Numbered from the stretch's first letter, positions 13,701 to 27,100 are shown. The stretch is 64,000 nt of DNA from Dipylidium caninum (GCA_017562135.1 QEYB01000406.1:124001-188000); one strand, 5' to 3'. A program made the numbers and translations. Notes: a model not told the origin generated them from the sequence alone.

Positions 13701-16700
13701 TGAATTACCTCCCCTATTGTGTGTGCGGAAGGCGTGTTAAACCATGCTATCGCTTCTCCCTCCCCCTCTCTCCCCTTGCATTTGTGTGTGTGGGCGGGTG
13801 TTTAGAACATTAACCCTAATTAATTCAGTCCTATCAAAGCATCTCCTCTTATGCAGCCAAAATGTACTCATGCCCATATTTTACGTCCAAAAAACGGGAA
13901 CTGTTCACCCTGTTCACTCCGGTAAACTGAAAAAACTTGTTAGTAGCTGAAATATAACTGATAGGTAAAGAAAAGCCACAAAAAATAGACTAGAGGGCAC
14001 ACCTTAAAAAACAATAACAATGTTTTTGTTTTACCAATTTTCTAAGATACACTAGGACTCACTGCATCTTTGTCACATTCAAGTTTAGTTTAGTGTTATG
14101 GAGGTGAGAGAGAAGAACTGTTTTAATTGAAAGAAAGGGTAATTAAGGTCTATTTGCATATAATTAACTTTTTTATTATCTAGATTGCCTGCTATTCCCT
14201 ACACTACTCTCACGCCATATTGTACACATGACAAGAAATCATTGTCGCTATGTAAATAACCCTTGGCAAATAGAGGCATTTTGTGTCTTTTGTAGCTGAG
14301 CTTTAAAGTCCTAATGGTGTGAAATCAAGACTTAACAAAAAGTATTCATTGACAACACCACAACCATCATGGGTCGAATGAGATAAGGTGCTCAGAGATA
14401 TTGTCTTGAAGCCATTTAGGGTAGTTTACTATGTCAAACGATATAATTGACAGAGCCTTCCTAAACCTTCGGTTACTAGCATTTTCAACCTGCCAGTGCC
14501 AAGGCTACGCGACTATCTTTATGGTGGTCCATACGAGTGTCAGCTTAGATTTTGAATCCTGGCAGGTGTCTCAGCAACCGTATCATGAAGACTGTGGTGA
14601 ATTGAACCAACTCTGCCATTACCCGAGAAGATTAGTCAAGCGAGTAACAATAAATATGAGGGACTTATATCAGGAAGTCCTCCTAATCTTACTACGTACA
14701 TGTAGCTCTTCAGAAGGACAAAAGAGAGAATGCCGGTCTTGAAATTTGTAATCATCTAGATATGCTTCATTACTTAAAGTTATTTATGAATTATACAATT
14801 AGTAACGATAAAGAGGGTTTCGGTCCTTGCAAATTTGAAAGTTACCAATTTCGGTGAATATTCTTGCAACATGCAGAAGGGTATGCAGTAACACAACAAG
14901 TGTGAAGGTCACCAGGACAAACGGATTTCATGAAGGTTTGTGTGATATTAATCTAATAGCATTTGTAGGGTTTAGTCTATAAAGTACAACTTTAACCTTT
15001 AGTCCAAATAAATTAGTAGCAACGGTTCGTATTTACCTATCTTCATAGAATACCAGGAAGCCAGTGAAGTGTTTAAATCGTTTTCGCTCGAATATTTTAA
15101 TGTTTTCAACAGTTTGTGTTATCGTTTTTTGAGATATATCGCGCTATTGATTGGCCACAGTAGGCGAACTACTGAATGTAATTAAAAGCGCGTTTACAGA
15201 AAATATACCTGTAGTTAGCCTAATTTACTTGAAGTTTCTCAACTCACATTTTTCCAGAATCAAGTTTCCTGCAACCGTAAACTTCGCCAAAGCCCCCTCT
15301 ACCGATAATCCTGTGTACACTAAAATCCGACATTGTCAACTAATTTGAAGAAATGAAAGTGGGAAATTAGCATCAGCCCAAGTCTACGACAATAAAAAGA
15401 AGAGTCGATAGCTCACTGTGGTATTGAATTGCACGTCCATCCATTGAAGATAGCGCGTAAAGTGTTTGCTACATAATAGTTGACAAGCAACTGAACTTGC
15501 CTTTTCAAAAAAGGTTCGTAAAATATATTTTTTATATTTCTTTTCAAATCACCCACGTAAGCCTATTAAGTATTGCTTTAAAAATTAACACTCCACTTAC
15601 GCAAAATATTTGACGTGATACAGAGTTACATTTCATTCCTTCATTTAATTTGTTTTGCACACCCCTAACATACTCTGAAGGAAAGCGCTGGGCAACTAAG
15701 CAAGGTTGAACATAAATTACGTGAATTTTTGATAGCAGCTCTGTCATAATGAATGTATCATAAATGCGTTTCGCCTCTTTAACTCGATCAGATTCCGAGT
15801 CGATAAGTTCAAAACTTTTAACCTACAGAAATAAGGCATAACCAAAAAACCTACAGCTTCGTAGAACTCGATCAGCTGAACATCAGGGGAATCCAGTGAT
15901 TTGCAGAACTTGACGAAAAAAATAAAGCCTGCATTTGGAGAATATTAAAAATAATAAGGCCGAACAATACCCAGTCTTTCTTGAAAAATATTTTCAAAGG
16001 ATATTTTTCCCTCTCTTTTCAAATATGCTAACATTACGCTACGAATGCTAAGTAATCATAATATCAATGAAGGGGGGCTACCTGGAGTCAGGAATCATAT
16101 TTTTCTTCGGAGCTTTAGTGGCGACATTTTTACTTTTTTCCATCGCCATCAAATAACTCACATCAGCAAGCACAGCTTCAAGATCAGACATTTTGTGTTT
16201 TCCAGCAAATCAGATATGATTCCTTATTACATTTTAGACACAACCATAAACCCTGCCAGGAGGGACAGCGTACATGGATAAATTTGTAACGTCGCCACCA
16301 CAAATGCCTCAATTTTCTATTGGTCCAAATCCATTCAAGAGTTAATTGGCCAAAACAAGGTTAAGGAATCAGAATAAACAATTAAATTTAAATAAGGGAA
16401 TCATACATTGAGATCTAGGAAAACTACGCTTACGGAGCCTGGTCGAAAGGCTGTGTGGCTGTTACACACTTCGAGAAAAGGTCTTGGTGTTAATTGATTG
16501 TGGTATAATGGTCGGAGAGAGGTATAAAAATCAGAGATTCCTTTGTCTTTGTTTGAGATGCCAGGGCAGGAAGTGAAATATCGGACGCTAGTATGATATA
16601 ACGCTCAGTTAAGATGCCATATATTATGAAAAAGCGGCTCTTGAGGTTCCTAATTACGTGAGCTTTCTGCTGCACTGCCTACGTCCACAGAACATCGAGT

Positions 16701-17203
16701 AATCAAAATGAACAAATCTTTGGCCTGGTTATGTTCTTTATCAACACCGACAGTACCGAATTCAATTTGTGAACAGGTAATGGTTACAAAAATACGGGGT
16801 TTTACGGAACGTATCCGAACTAACCTTATTCTTCGACTTCATACCCTAACTGGCCTTCTTCGATACCATTATCTGAATGCATTTAACCTCCATTATCCGC
16901 ACAATATGACTGCTTCAACTCTACACACATCCTGCAATCGCCAGCCAATGTACTAAGCAGTGGATCTCCACTAACTTTTTGATAATCACCCATACTCTTC
17001 TGGACCTTAAAATTCTAGATTAAAGGTGACTACCTTGTACATATGTACCAGATTAATATGTGATTGTTTTATCACACCACAGCTGTGCGAAGGACACCAC
17101 CCACCCGCGCGCCGTCCAAGGCCACGCCTCTGTGCTTTTTGCTAGTGTGCCAGATCAACCTCTAGCGTAGGTTAACCAGCTAAGTATTCCGCTATTCTTG
17201 AAG
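7736..17203. other. No supported gene; upstream part of the GRK locus and intergenic DNA
   Basis: The first GRK exon seen begins at 7735 in mid-gene, so the N-terminal RGS-homology and glycine-loop exons should lie in this stretch or beyond. I looked for the reverse complement of the [10 protein letters not shown] loop and of the RGS motifs and did not find them. The ORFs present (for example 103 codons at 14431) have no recognisable domain. The stretch is broadly AT-rich. One microsatellite is listed separately. Confidence 0.5.
8123..8160. repeat. AT/TG dinucleotide microsatellite
   Basis: Two runs of alternating TA separated by GTCA are followed directly by a run of TG. It is a compound dinucleotide repeat with no coding context. 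Confidence 0.9.
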
Positions 17204-17677
17204 ATGGAATCCACTCTCTCCGCATATATCCAGAAAGTATTCGATTCATGGACTGTATTGCGTATCGCTGCACAGCAAGGTACCGGTGGGAAAGACACCA
17301 CAGAAAAGATTCGAGGCCTTCCTCGCCATATCTTACAGCAGTTATCGAGACAAATGCAACCAGATGACATAGCCGAGTGGCTAGAAGAATATCTATGCCA
17401 AGTCCTAAATGTTCTATGCGAAGACGAAAGTCAATTTATTGTGGCCTCCCTTATCCATGAAGCCTACATGCTTCACCTTGCTGGCAAGACCACTGAAATT
17501 GTTGAATTAAGTGCCAAGATTCCCGCTGGTTGTGACCTATCTAAATGTTATTCGCAAGTCATAAACAGTGAGGCAGAGGCCCTGGACGCGTCATGTGAAG
17601 AAAGCGACACCTCTTATAGCGATGACGATAGTGAAGAAACGAGCGGAAACAGCATTGAGGAAATGGACACGATATAA
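17204..17677 (+). CDS. TSR2: TSR2 pre-rRNA-processing protein
   Basis: Single-exon gene of 157 aa. TSR2 is the chaperone of ribosomal protein eS26 and supports 40S maturation in nucleus and cytosol. The N-terminal half matches the TSR2 family: FDSWTVLRIAAQQGTGG (residues 13-29, the W and GG conserved), then a helical WLEEYL segment around residue 60 and a further helical stretch to about residue 105. The C-terminal quarter is a Ser/Asp/Glu-rich acidic tail (roughly 133-157), as in other TSR2 proteins. The ATG at 17204 gives the natural start; the frame is open slightly further upstream only through a non-ATG codon. An AATAAA lies 39 nt after the stop. It converges with MRPL44 on the other strand. 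Length is close to the family norm. The match rests on fold-level pattern rather than long identity. Confidence 0.85.
   Translation: MESTLSAYIQKVFDSWTVLRIAAQQGTGGKDTTEKIRGLPRHILQQLSRQMQPDDIAEWLEEYLCQVLNVLCEDESQFIVASLIHEAYMLHLAGKTTEIVELSAKIPAGCDLSKCYSQVINSEAEALDASCEESDTSYSDDDSEETSGNSIEEMDTI
17435..17440 (-). terminator. Candidate polyadenylation signal of MRPL44 inside antisense TSR2
   Basis: TTTATT on the plus strand is AATAAA on the minus strand. It is the first such hexamer downstream of the MRPL44 stop, about 330 nt away, and lies inside the TSR2 coding sequence. Use of this signal is an inference; a non-canonical site nearer the stop is possible. Confidence 0.35.
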
Positions 17678-17715
17678 AACGTACCCTCCTCTTTTGTAAA
17701 TTTCTTATCCTTTGA

Positions 17716-17721
17716 AATAAA
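17716..17721 (+). terminator. AATAAA polyadenylation signal of TSR2
   Basis: Canonical hexamer 39 nt after the TSR2 stop codon, followed by a T/G-rich stretch. It lies between the two convergent genes, so TSR2 transcripts probably end close to or inside the MRPL44 3' end. Confidence 0.7.
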
Positions 17722-17766
17722 GTGATATTTCCACATTATCTATATTACATATATGTTGTGATGGTG

Positions 17767-19535
17767 CTATACGTCTTGGTTCGCCAATTTGATGTAATCA
17801 TTTGTTGACGGATTTGGGGGTATTTCGTCTACCTCTATATATGGTCCGCTGAGTGGTAGTGGAGGGCTGCTGTCATGAATTCCAAATAGGTTCCTTAATG
17901 CTTGCAAGGTCGCCTCCTTTTCTGCGATCTCTACTGTTTCGCCTGGTGCTGAGGTGGAAAATAAGGTCAAATCAACGGCTATCAGGATGCGAGAATGGAA
18001 AGGTAGTTACTAAAATTCAAACCAACCTTCACCTACGAGCCGCTGATCACTGTAGATGCCGACCTGATAACAAGCTAGTAGAGTTTTCATACTGCTCTGC
18101 TTTTGTAACCTATTATAAACCATATTTAGTCTTAGAATTCAGTTGAAAAATGGGAAAAAAAATGAAAACAATGAACCTTGCTTCGGGCGGGCCTCGATTA
18201 TAAAACCGTAATACACCATCGAGTAATTCAAAAGGTTCGTCTTCTCGGGGAAAGGGAAAGTCAGCGCAGAATTCCAAGTGCAACAATCGTGTTAGTATAA
18301 AGTCTCGAACAAAGAGATTTGCAACTTGCTAACAAGAAAGATAAAGATACAGGAGATTATAAGTAGGCCAGTGAATTTGGACTATGTAGCGAGTAGTTTC
18401 AATAACAGATGTGTAGCCCGATCAACGCTCACATTTGGGTCCGTTTAGAAATTCACATACCTTCGATAAATGGATCATAACGGAAATGACCTTAAAATAT
18501 TGTGAAGTGATCCAATTTTTCACTAAATAATATAGCTTCTTCCAGTTTTACATGGTATAATCTCAACATAATTTGAGTACCAATGGAAATAGTTTACGAA
18601 ACCAGTTTTCGACTTATGATTAACAGGTTCCGTAATTTGTTGAGAACATGTACGGTTACGATCAATGGAAAACGATAGGTTATATACCTTATCTTCTGCC
18701 AATCCTCCAATAATCGCAAGGAATGACGTTGCTATAGCACTAAGTGACGGTGGCTCTGTAACTTCTGGCAGAACTGGGGACCCTTCCGATCTTTGATCTT
18801 CAACCGCATACTTAAGAACATCGGTGATTCCTAGATGAGCTCCAATGTAACTTAACTCGGTGTCAGAGAGGAGTCGGTCACGTACACAAGAGATCCAATC
18901 CTCAGGAAGTCGGGGATAGAATTTTCGCAAATATCCTTTGATGTAGGCATCAGATAAACGCCGTCCTTTAGCAGTGTATAAGAAATGGGAACCAATAAAT
19001 CAGTAAAATTAACAACGTAAGGCAAAAATCGACATGTTAAGTGAAAAATTAATGGAGATGAGGCTTCCGTAAAATCAAGTTACCGAAGGTGGAGAATGGT
19101 GGCAACTATTTCCTACATTTGTTTGGTGTAACAGCAAACACAACTCGAGAGCAAAAATTAACCGGTAACATTGGACAATGTATACCTGTGTCGGCCAAAG
19201 CCCTGTTGTCCATGCTCTTGCCGTCTGTATCATTCTTTTCTATATAAGAAGTGAATGACTTGTCGGTAAAACAAAGGCGAAGGGTATCCATGTCAATATT
19301 CTCTCCGATTCTGTTTCTAAAAGCCAAAATTTCAGAATCGTAGTTCCAAGGTTTCCAAGCTGAACGAGGCCGATATTTTTCAGGACCCTGTAGAAGGCGT
19401 CTGTAGTACAAGTCACGCAGGTAAGGACGAACATATCTGGCGACCCGAACAGTTCTAGATACTGTTGTAGCAAATCAAGAAATATATCGTCATACCTATT
19501 ATAAATGGTCCAGCACAATGCAACAGCTGCACCAT
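17767..19535 (-). CDS. MRPL44: Mitochondrial large ribosomal subunit protein mL44
   Basis: Six exons on the minus strand: 19535-19496, 19461-19186, 18965-18688, 18328-18177, 18091-18027 and 17948-17767. All have GT/AG ends and matching phases, and sum to 331 codons including stop (330 aa; human is 332). mL44 is a catalytically inactive RNase III-like protein of the mitoribosome. Visible matches: WNYDSEILAFRNR (start of the RNase III fold), FYPRLPEDW, FLAIIGGLAEDK then QVANLFVRDF across a splice, PFELLDGVL, and the C-terminal double-stranded-RNA-binding segment LLACYQVGIYSDQRLVGE followed by APGETVEIAEKEA. The basic N-terminus fits mitochondrial import. Introns are 34, 220, 359, 85 and 78 nt. 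The start at 19535 gives a plausible leader, but the 40-nt first exon is the least certain part. No AATAAA is seen on this strand before TSR2. Confidence 0.9.
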
Positions 19536-22500
19536 ACCTGAATATTGAAACTGGCTAAGTAAGTTTCCAAGACCATTGGGTGAGTAACAGACCAATAATA
19601 AAGCTTCTGAACATGGCTAATCTAAAATGATATCTCAAAAGCACAAACATCCAAAGCTGTTTTCTGCCGTTAAATGTTATTCGATTCCAACATTAAAAAC
19701 AAGACCGTTGACTTAGCAGAACAACATGTTATTCCCATTGTTTACCAGCTGGAAAATCAACATGCAAGCATGTGGGTTAATGATTTATGACTACCTTCTA
19801 CAAAATCAAGCAAAGTAATTCAAAGCTAACCTGTCGAAATAACGAGTCTGGATTGGTAGAAGGTTACCTAAACACGCTACTTTTACTCACAAAAGTTTAG
19901 GATACAAAATGGCATGATCTACCCCAGTTGCACAATTAGGCATTCTTACAGTGGATGGCCACATTAGAAGCAGACGGTGATTTGGATTCTATATATGTTT
20001 AAAGTTGAGAAGCATTGCAGCCACGGGATCTTGATCGTTTAATACCAGAATAATAGGGGAAGCCAGGCAGTCGAAAATTAATCCAAAAGGAAATCTGTGA
20101 AGTGTATTTTCTTTTAACCCCATCAACAAATGCACCAAGCTCTTAGACATCCACCAAAATTAAGCGTGGCGAAGAATCTTATTGTCATTGTTACTGTCTA
20201 TTTTATAACCCAAACAGACAGTAATTAATGGCTTGTACAGAGTCAAATTACTTAAAAAAGATCTACTACAGTCGAAAACCAAGGATGTGGTGTGACAAAT
20301 CTTGAATTTGGTGACATTAGGTCAAAGTGGTCGGTATAAAGTTTATCAATAAATGTAATCATTAATATCAACATTCTCTGAGTAGAGCCTGTTAGTGCTA
20401 GGCGGTGATTAGTTCCATTTTACATTCTTCATTCACAACAACCTGTATCAGACATAAAGTCTAAAAATTTGGCGAATGCACTTATCCTTAAACTAAACCC
20501 GACGTTCGTCTTTAATCCTTGTTTTTCAGTATATTTACGCTACGCTCAGGCTTACTTTCATCGAATCCGGCTAGGAGAGGTAGAAGATTGTATTTTCCAG
20601 GCAGCATGGTTGCTAATGGGCCTACAACAGACTTCTTTAAACCCTTGGGTAGAATAATATATAGGGCAGAGTATGGCACCGACAATAGTCCTAAGAGATT
20701 TACGAGTTGTACCACGGTTTTGTCACAACACAAAATACTATGGAAAAATGAGAAAATTCATCTATTTCTCTTTGACCAGCAGGGCGGCATAGAGAGGCAC
20801 TGAAGACTTTGTCACAATATCCGATCACGTTGACCATGTAAGTCTCAATAAATGGGCAAAGATGTGTTTCAGGTGCCCAAGGCTAATTCATTGTGCCAGG
20901 TAGTAATTAACGAGCAGATCCTGACTGCAGCGCCCATGCCATTTTGACGCCCTTAAAAATAACCATCTAACAGTAGCTTTCTACAAACCCAACTTTTGAA
21001 AAACGAGAAAGATTATAACAACATTCGTTAATACATTGATTATTTTGTCTAGTAGTATCCACGCCCCTTTTCACGTCAGTTCTAGCCAATCAGAGGTCTC
21101 CGCGAGTCTCAAATTCGTTGGTGGATTTGCGTAAGTTCTTAGCTTATCTGTATGTAAAAACAGTTTCCTTTCAATTTTGGTAACTTAGCCGAGCAAAGTA
21201 TGTCCTTAATCATTTTTCTGTTTCATTTAGAATTTTTTTGTGTGGAGTTCTTCATGCGAGACCTACAGCCTTTCTTAAGTATTGTCTTTTCAGTTCATTT
21301 ATCGGTTGTTCATTTCACATGAGCTTTCTACTGATGCTTAGGCCTAAGTCAGATCCTAACTGACCCTTATGACCGTGATGAGCCTGTCCTGTTTTGCTTC
21401 ATCATCCTTAAGGTAAACTTTGGATCGCTCCATTCTTAGGTTTTTCACCTTTGTAAACTATCGATTGGACGTCCTGATGCCCCTATAATTGAATCCCAAA
21501 GTGTGATTTCATATGCTACGAACCTCACTGTTTTTTTCGATGACAAGTCATAGGTCACGTTTCTAGTTCACTTTGTATAGAGCATCCGTTATTTTACATG
21601 CACACAGTTTGTCATCCATCATTGAACTACAGATAGAACATAGTCTAATTGGTAATAGAACTTGAATCATATTTCTGGTATCTAATGCAGCGTTTTTGAT
21701 TTAGTTAGCAGTGTACATCATATAGCGGAAGACACGTATACAAGTAAAAACTACTGAGATTTGATGTCGACTTCCTCTATAGTAAGATTTGTACCTTTGT
21801 CAGTATTCTTAACCTGCAATTAATACGTATAGACTGCCATCAGGTGTCCATTAACGCTGCTAACTGTGTAAATCTGGAAGATTATCATTTATTTGTTTCA
21901 TCTAAGAAAGCGATTTTTGAGAAGTCTACGATTATTAATTTGTTTTACTTCTGAATGTACTGCTTGTGATTTATTTGCGTTTTTCCTTACTCCGGATGTA
22001 TAGTCCTTACCTTATTTTGGTGTATCCCTCTTCGTCGGCATTTCTCATTGATTGAGTTTGACAAAGCTTTGAATCTTTGTATACTCCCGACTCCCATTTT
22101 GATTAAACTTATATATCGGAAATACGAAGAGTGAATTAGCGCCGAAAGATGTGGTTTTGGTTTCTCGCTTTAGTTCTGTTCATGTATTTGTTACTTTCCT
22201 AAAAAAACATTCTCTTTATTGATTCGAGTTGAATCAGCTTTGGTTGACTGTAGTTTTTTACTGAAAACCTATCAGTAGCTCACTGTTTGGTAATATTGGT
22301 TCGACCAGACGGAAAGCATAGTCGATTAATGTGAGCCCCTTCTGATGATACCCTATTAAAAAACGGCCTCTAAATGGTATAATAACCCAAGAAACTGTTG
22401 CATAATGATGTATAAATTCATGAAATACGTATCTGACCATAGGCTTGAGTGTCCACTTAGATATCTCCTTGTAATTACAATTTATTTTAAACGGTGTCCA

Positions 22501-24120
22501 TTGGAAGCATTTGTAGTATGAGATGAAGACGAATGTCCGCATGCGTATACTTTTTTATTCAATGGGTGGATCCAAAGTTCAAATTCAGAGTAACTCTAAA
22601 CTATGAGGTATACAAACACGTTTTAATCTAAATCGGATGGGTTCAGAATTAGTGTCATTAGGGCTGCTATTAATAAATATTATTCACTCCTCAATCCTTA
22701 ACAAAATTTCTGGTATTTTCAACCATATATTTACAGTTTTCAGTCATTAGTCTCGAGGAAATGGATTTGGCTATTTAAATTCTCAGTTTTTGCACAGCCT
22801 TACTGCGCTGAATATAAAAATTAAAAACTTCACTGTTTCAAGGCTGTACTAAAGCATCTGCGAATGGCTATTATGAAACGGTTTCGGTTGTCCATCTGTT
22901 ATATACAATTATTTTTTTCCAGTACACCTAAAGGAAAGGCAGGTTTAATAATCGTTCGCTTAGTGTTGTCATCTTGCTCTCCTGCTTAATATATTTAAAT
23001 TATAATAAAATAGCGCTGCCTTCATGGATTGAGATTCTAATAAGTCTTCTAAAGTAACTTCCTTCGCATTTATTCCATTATCTGGTGCATACGTGGAAAA
23101 TCCTGGTACCCAGAAGTTCGTTTGCCTAGCTATATCATTCTGTAAAAGCTTGTAGCGTGCTCTAAATCGAAAACTTAATGTTTTAGCTTGGAATATCTAA
23201 GAAGCCGCATCATTTATGTTTGTGTTGATCATATTTGTAAAGTAGTTCCTGACAGAATATCATTTTTCTAGTTGAGAATAAAGCATTCTATGGGTTCGTT
23301 TTTCACTCATCGATTTGGTTTTCTATTTTACAAATTATTGCGTTGCTGCTATAATTATTTCAGGACTCATTTGCTTTAGATCCTTGGATTGGCCGGTTCC
23401 ACACCTGAAAAACCGGTTATTGGCACCCATTGTAGGACATGTTACTTACTGCTTCGAGTAGTACATTTAGAGTCAGCAGTCAGATTTCGCTCTACACTCG
23501 CCTCTTATCGTTTTTCATAGATTCTTAGTGTATGAAAGTTAAATAGTCAAAGGAATCCGTTTGGAATGGGGATTATTTATACATAAACGAAGCGTTTTAA
23601 CACTGGAAACCGTTATTTTGACATGCGGGTTCTGTTGTCCGAAATTTTACTCAAGCTCCAGACATCGTGGCAAATAATGCCAAGCACCAAGTCATCTTTA
23701 GTGACTGTGGTGTTTGCGAGGGCACGGCTTTGCAAACAGACAGTTTGGCCAAAGTAGTCGAACTCCCTGCTCACTACCACAATCAGGGTTGTTTGTACCC
23801 GTGTACATAATGTACGTTCGCTCGCTCACCCATGCAAACTTGTGTGTGTCGGCCTCTCTCGCGCCCTCCACGTACCTACTTGCGTGTATCAAATTCGGTC
23901 GATTTTGGGTTGATGAGCACAATCGCAAAGGAAACACTTCACCTCAATGTGTATGTACGTCACTGGTGGGTATGGTGTAGTGGCCAGAGGTTACCAACAC
24001 GTTCGTTGTTTGAAGCCTTCTGAACCAATACCGATGGCCAGGAGCTATCATATCTTATCCTTCTTCAGTCATCTCATAACTTGGCTAAAATAAGCTTTGG
24101 TTCGTAATTTGCAATTGATT

Positions 24121-24137
24121 TTGTTTTTTTTTTTTTT
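24121..24137. repeat. Poly-T tract
   Basis: Almost pure T run, broken by one G near its start. It may be the remnant of a retroposed poly-A tail on the minus strand or simple slippage. No target-site duplication could be recognised. Confidence 0.6.
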
Positions 24138-27100
24138 CAATGGGTGCTGTTGACTCAACTTAGATGGCACATTTTTCTTAACTTTTTTCGACAGTACTTG
24201 GATGGGTTTATGAGCGACTGAGTTTCTTTAACTCATCATCTGGTGTGGGTTACACTATAATCCACTATGCGCTTCCCCTTTTGTGTTATTTGTATAGGCC
24301 TTGTCTTTTTCATGTGTTCTAAAGTCGTGCAAGTACTTTTTACTATTCAATAACATTCTTTGAAGTGTGCCACAACCTACTAGTAAACAACTGATGTGTC
24401 AGTATAACCTTCACTCATTCTTCCACACTTTTGATTACGCTTTACCTCTACTTATCGCTTATTCCCGTCCTGTTGTTTTTTGTCATTTCTTGTGTATTAT
24501 CGATGTAATTGATGTAATTATTATGTGATTGTTGCATTAGAGACCGAGTCTCACTTTCTACTCCAACCATTGAGTCAGTTCTCCTTGTGGAAGCCGTTGA
24601 ATCCCTCCTCATTTTATTGGACCTTTCCAAGTGCCATTGGTTTTTTTTCATTATTCCTCTTCCGCTCCACCTTGGCATCTCGATCGTCACTTCTTTTGGG
24701 CCTTTGGCGCTATGTTTTCTTTACTTTGCTATTTTTCTCACTTGTTTCAAGTTTTTTTGTGCTGGAAATAAGTGTCGGTATTATAAATCTTATAGTCTGT
24801 TTGTGAGGCCTTTCAGTAGTTAGTGCAAATCTTTCAAATGTATGTATTTCGTGGAACATTTTGTAGCCATCCTCTGTTTTTCATCAAATTATAATACTTT
24901 TCGAAATTCGCCCTAACCCGAGATTAGTCCTTAATTCCGAGTCACATTGTTTTGTAGATTTAGTCCCCTATATTCCCATCAGTTTTCTGGCGGTTCTTGC
25001 AACTTTACTTTGCTTTTCCTTATCTTTCCACAAAATAACGTCTGGACATCAATTATATTTAGACCTTCGAAAACAAACGCATTTACTTCCCTTTTGTGGA
25101 AATAGATTGCGATTTTCCTTCCTAGCTTTTGCTTATGCTGGTCCTTCCGCAGATGCAATGTTATATGCCTTTCAGCTAAAAAGACATCTCTTCCCATGTT
25201 GTGAGCAATAATGATTTGGGTGAATCAGAGTTTACTTCTACTTTTCGCAAAATTCCTCCTCTATTCTAGTGCACGTGTGGCGTATTCATTTGGCCTAACT
25301 TTTCAATTACATTAAATTATTAAATCCTCATTTTTATAAAATTTAGGAACCAGAACTATTTGTCCTGATTCGCCGCTGGCCGCCGGTTGTGTGAAAAAGA
25401 GTTCGCCACCCACCCTCTCATTTCGGGTTTTGAATCTAGCGGTGCCGTTACTTGTATTTCGTTTCTGGGGGCATTATAAGCAGACGTGGCCATTTTTAGG
25501 TTTTCAAATAATCTAGTGCGTACTTTTTGCGTTGTTTTGTGAATTCTATCTTCTTCACCGAAAAGTCGTTTGTCAGATAGAATATCGTACTTTATCCTTG
25601 ACTCCTCATTTTTTATTCTAGAGACTTTAATTGCTAAGGTTTCTCTTTTATTGTATTGGACTTAATCACTTTTTTTTAGTCTTCTAGTTTCTTTTTTTAC
25701 CTTGCCTTACTGTGCAGATCTCACTATTTGCCCCACCAACAGTAATACTACATGAGGATCCAATTTAGAAACCTACTATCGGTTCACGATATATGAGATG
25801 TTTTGGTTTACTATAACCACAGGCAGATGTGTTCTTCGGACCTGTTTTTGGTCGTAGATTTTGTCACTGTTGACATTACTCTTTTGTTCCTTTTCCTTGA
25901 GACTCAGTAATTCCATTACTTGGAATGAATTTTTGATGTCATTTACTCTAGTGTCTTTTATTTATTCTCTTCGCTTCTTGTCATCTAATCCTGGAATATG
26001 CGATGGTAAAATTTTGGAAATGATTTTGATCGTATCATTTTAACATATCCTTTCGACTCAATTTTAAATCTATGGCGCCGTTGCATTTTGACTGATTTCG
26101 GCTTAGTTATGACTGGTCGAACTTTTTCTCTAAATCTATTGCACATTTACTCATGTTCTTCGCCGATGATTCGCCCTGAAGAGGAGTTGATTTTATTCTT
26201 TGCCCCACTTCTGAATTTCTCTGCAGTTGTAGCTATGCTAATGTTTTCCATAAATTTGTTTGGATTTATGGGAATATTTTGTCTGATTGAATTGAAATAG
26301 AAAAAAGCGAGTAAACGTTCAAAAATTAATTTTCTTATTAGGTTGTCAACAAATGATATGATATTTGAGGGAACCAAATATACTCGTATCCTATTTTGCT
26401 TCCCTGTGCTCTGTTTACTTTACAGACGCGGGGGAGGCTAACTTCTTGTTTCAAGCCTTGAAAGATCTACTATCTTCCTTTGCTGTCTGATTTAACGGCG
26501 GCAAAATTTTTTTCTTCATTTTCTCAGCTGCTTCGAAACATCTACTTTTAATATACAAAGGAACGTAACAATTATTCAATATACCGTTTTTCTTCTCTGC
26601 CTCGGTTTAGACGCGGCCTCGTAATCTGGCCTGGAGGGCCTAGTTTTTGATTGTACTAAAGGCCTGGTGAACTTGATGGGATGGTGTTTCTCTTTGCGTA
26701 ACTTTGTCTCAACCATCGACAGCGGTCGTAGATACCACATCCGATGCAATAATCCTGGTTGGATTGATCTCAGTACTATGCAGTAATTGGAATACAAACT
26801 GTACACATTATGTTATCAAACTTAACGTGTGGCTCGAAAAACGTCACCCTTTTTCTCTCCATTAGTTTTTTTATTAGCATTAACTTGTCACTCTCTCCAT
26901 TTCAAAGTTGGAGTCGAAATTATTCCCGTAATGCTTGTCTTTCGTTGACCTTTTTATTCCCATAGTAAACCGGAGAGTATAAACTTCATACATTTCTGTG
27001 CTCACAAATTTTTGTACGGTAATTAATTAAATTTATTTTGCTAATAACTGGCACGTTTTTCACTTGTTGTCTATGTCTCTTTTATCTTAATAGAGACCTC

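Noticed and set aside
14431..14742. 103-codon plus-strand ORF
   Set aside because: No domain, no neighbouring exon, and composition like the surrounding AT-rich DNA.
23965..24040. GGTGTAGTGGCCAGAGG-like stretch resembling a tRNA or tRNA-derived SINE A box
   Set aside because: No matching T-arm (GGTTCGAANCC type) or foldable anticodon stem could be found at the right distance.
26140..26185. FFADDSP reading on the plus strand, like the reverse transcriptase active site
   Set aside because: It is followed at once by a stop and has no RT context on that strand; an isolated FADD occurs by chance.
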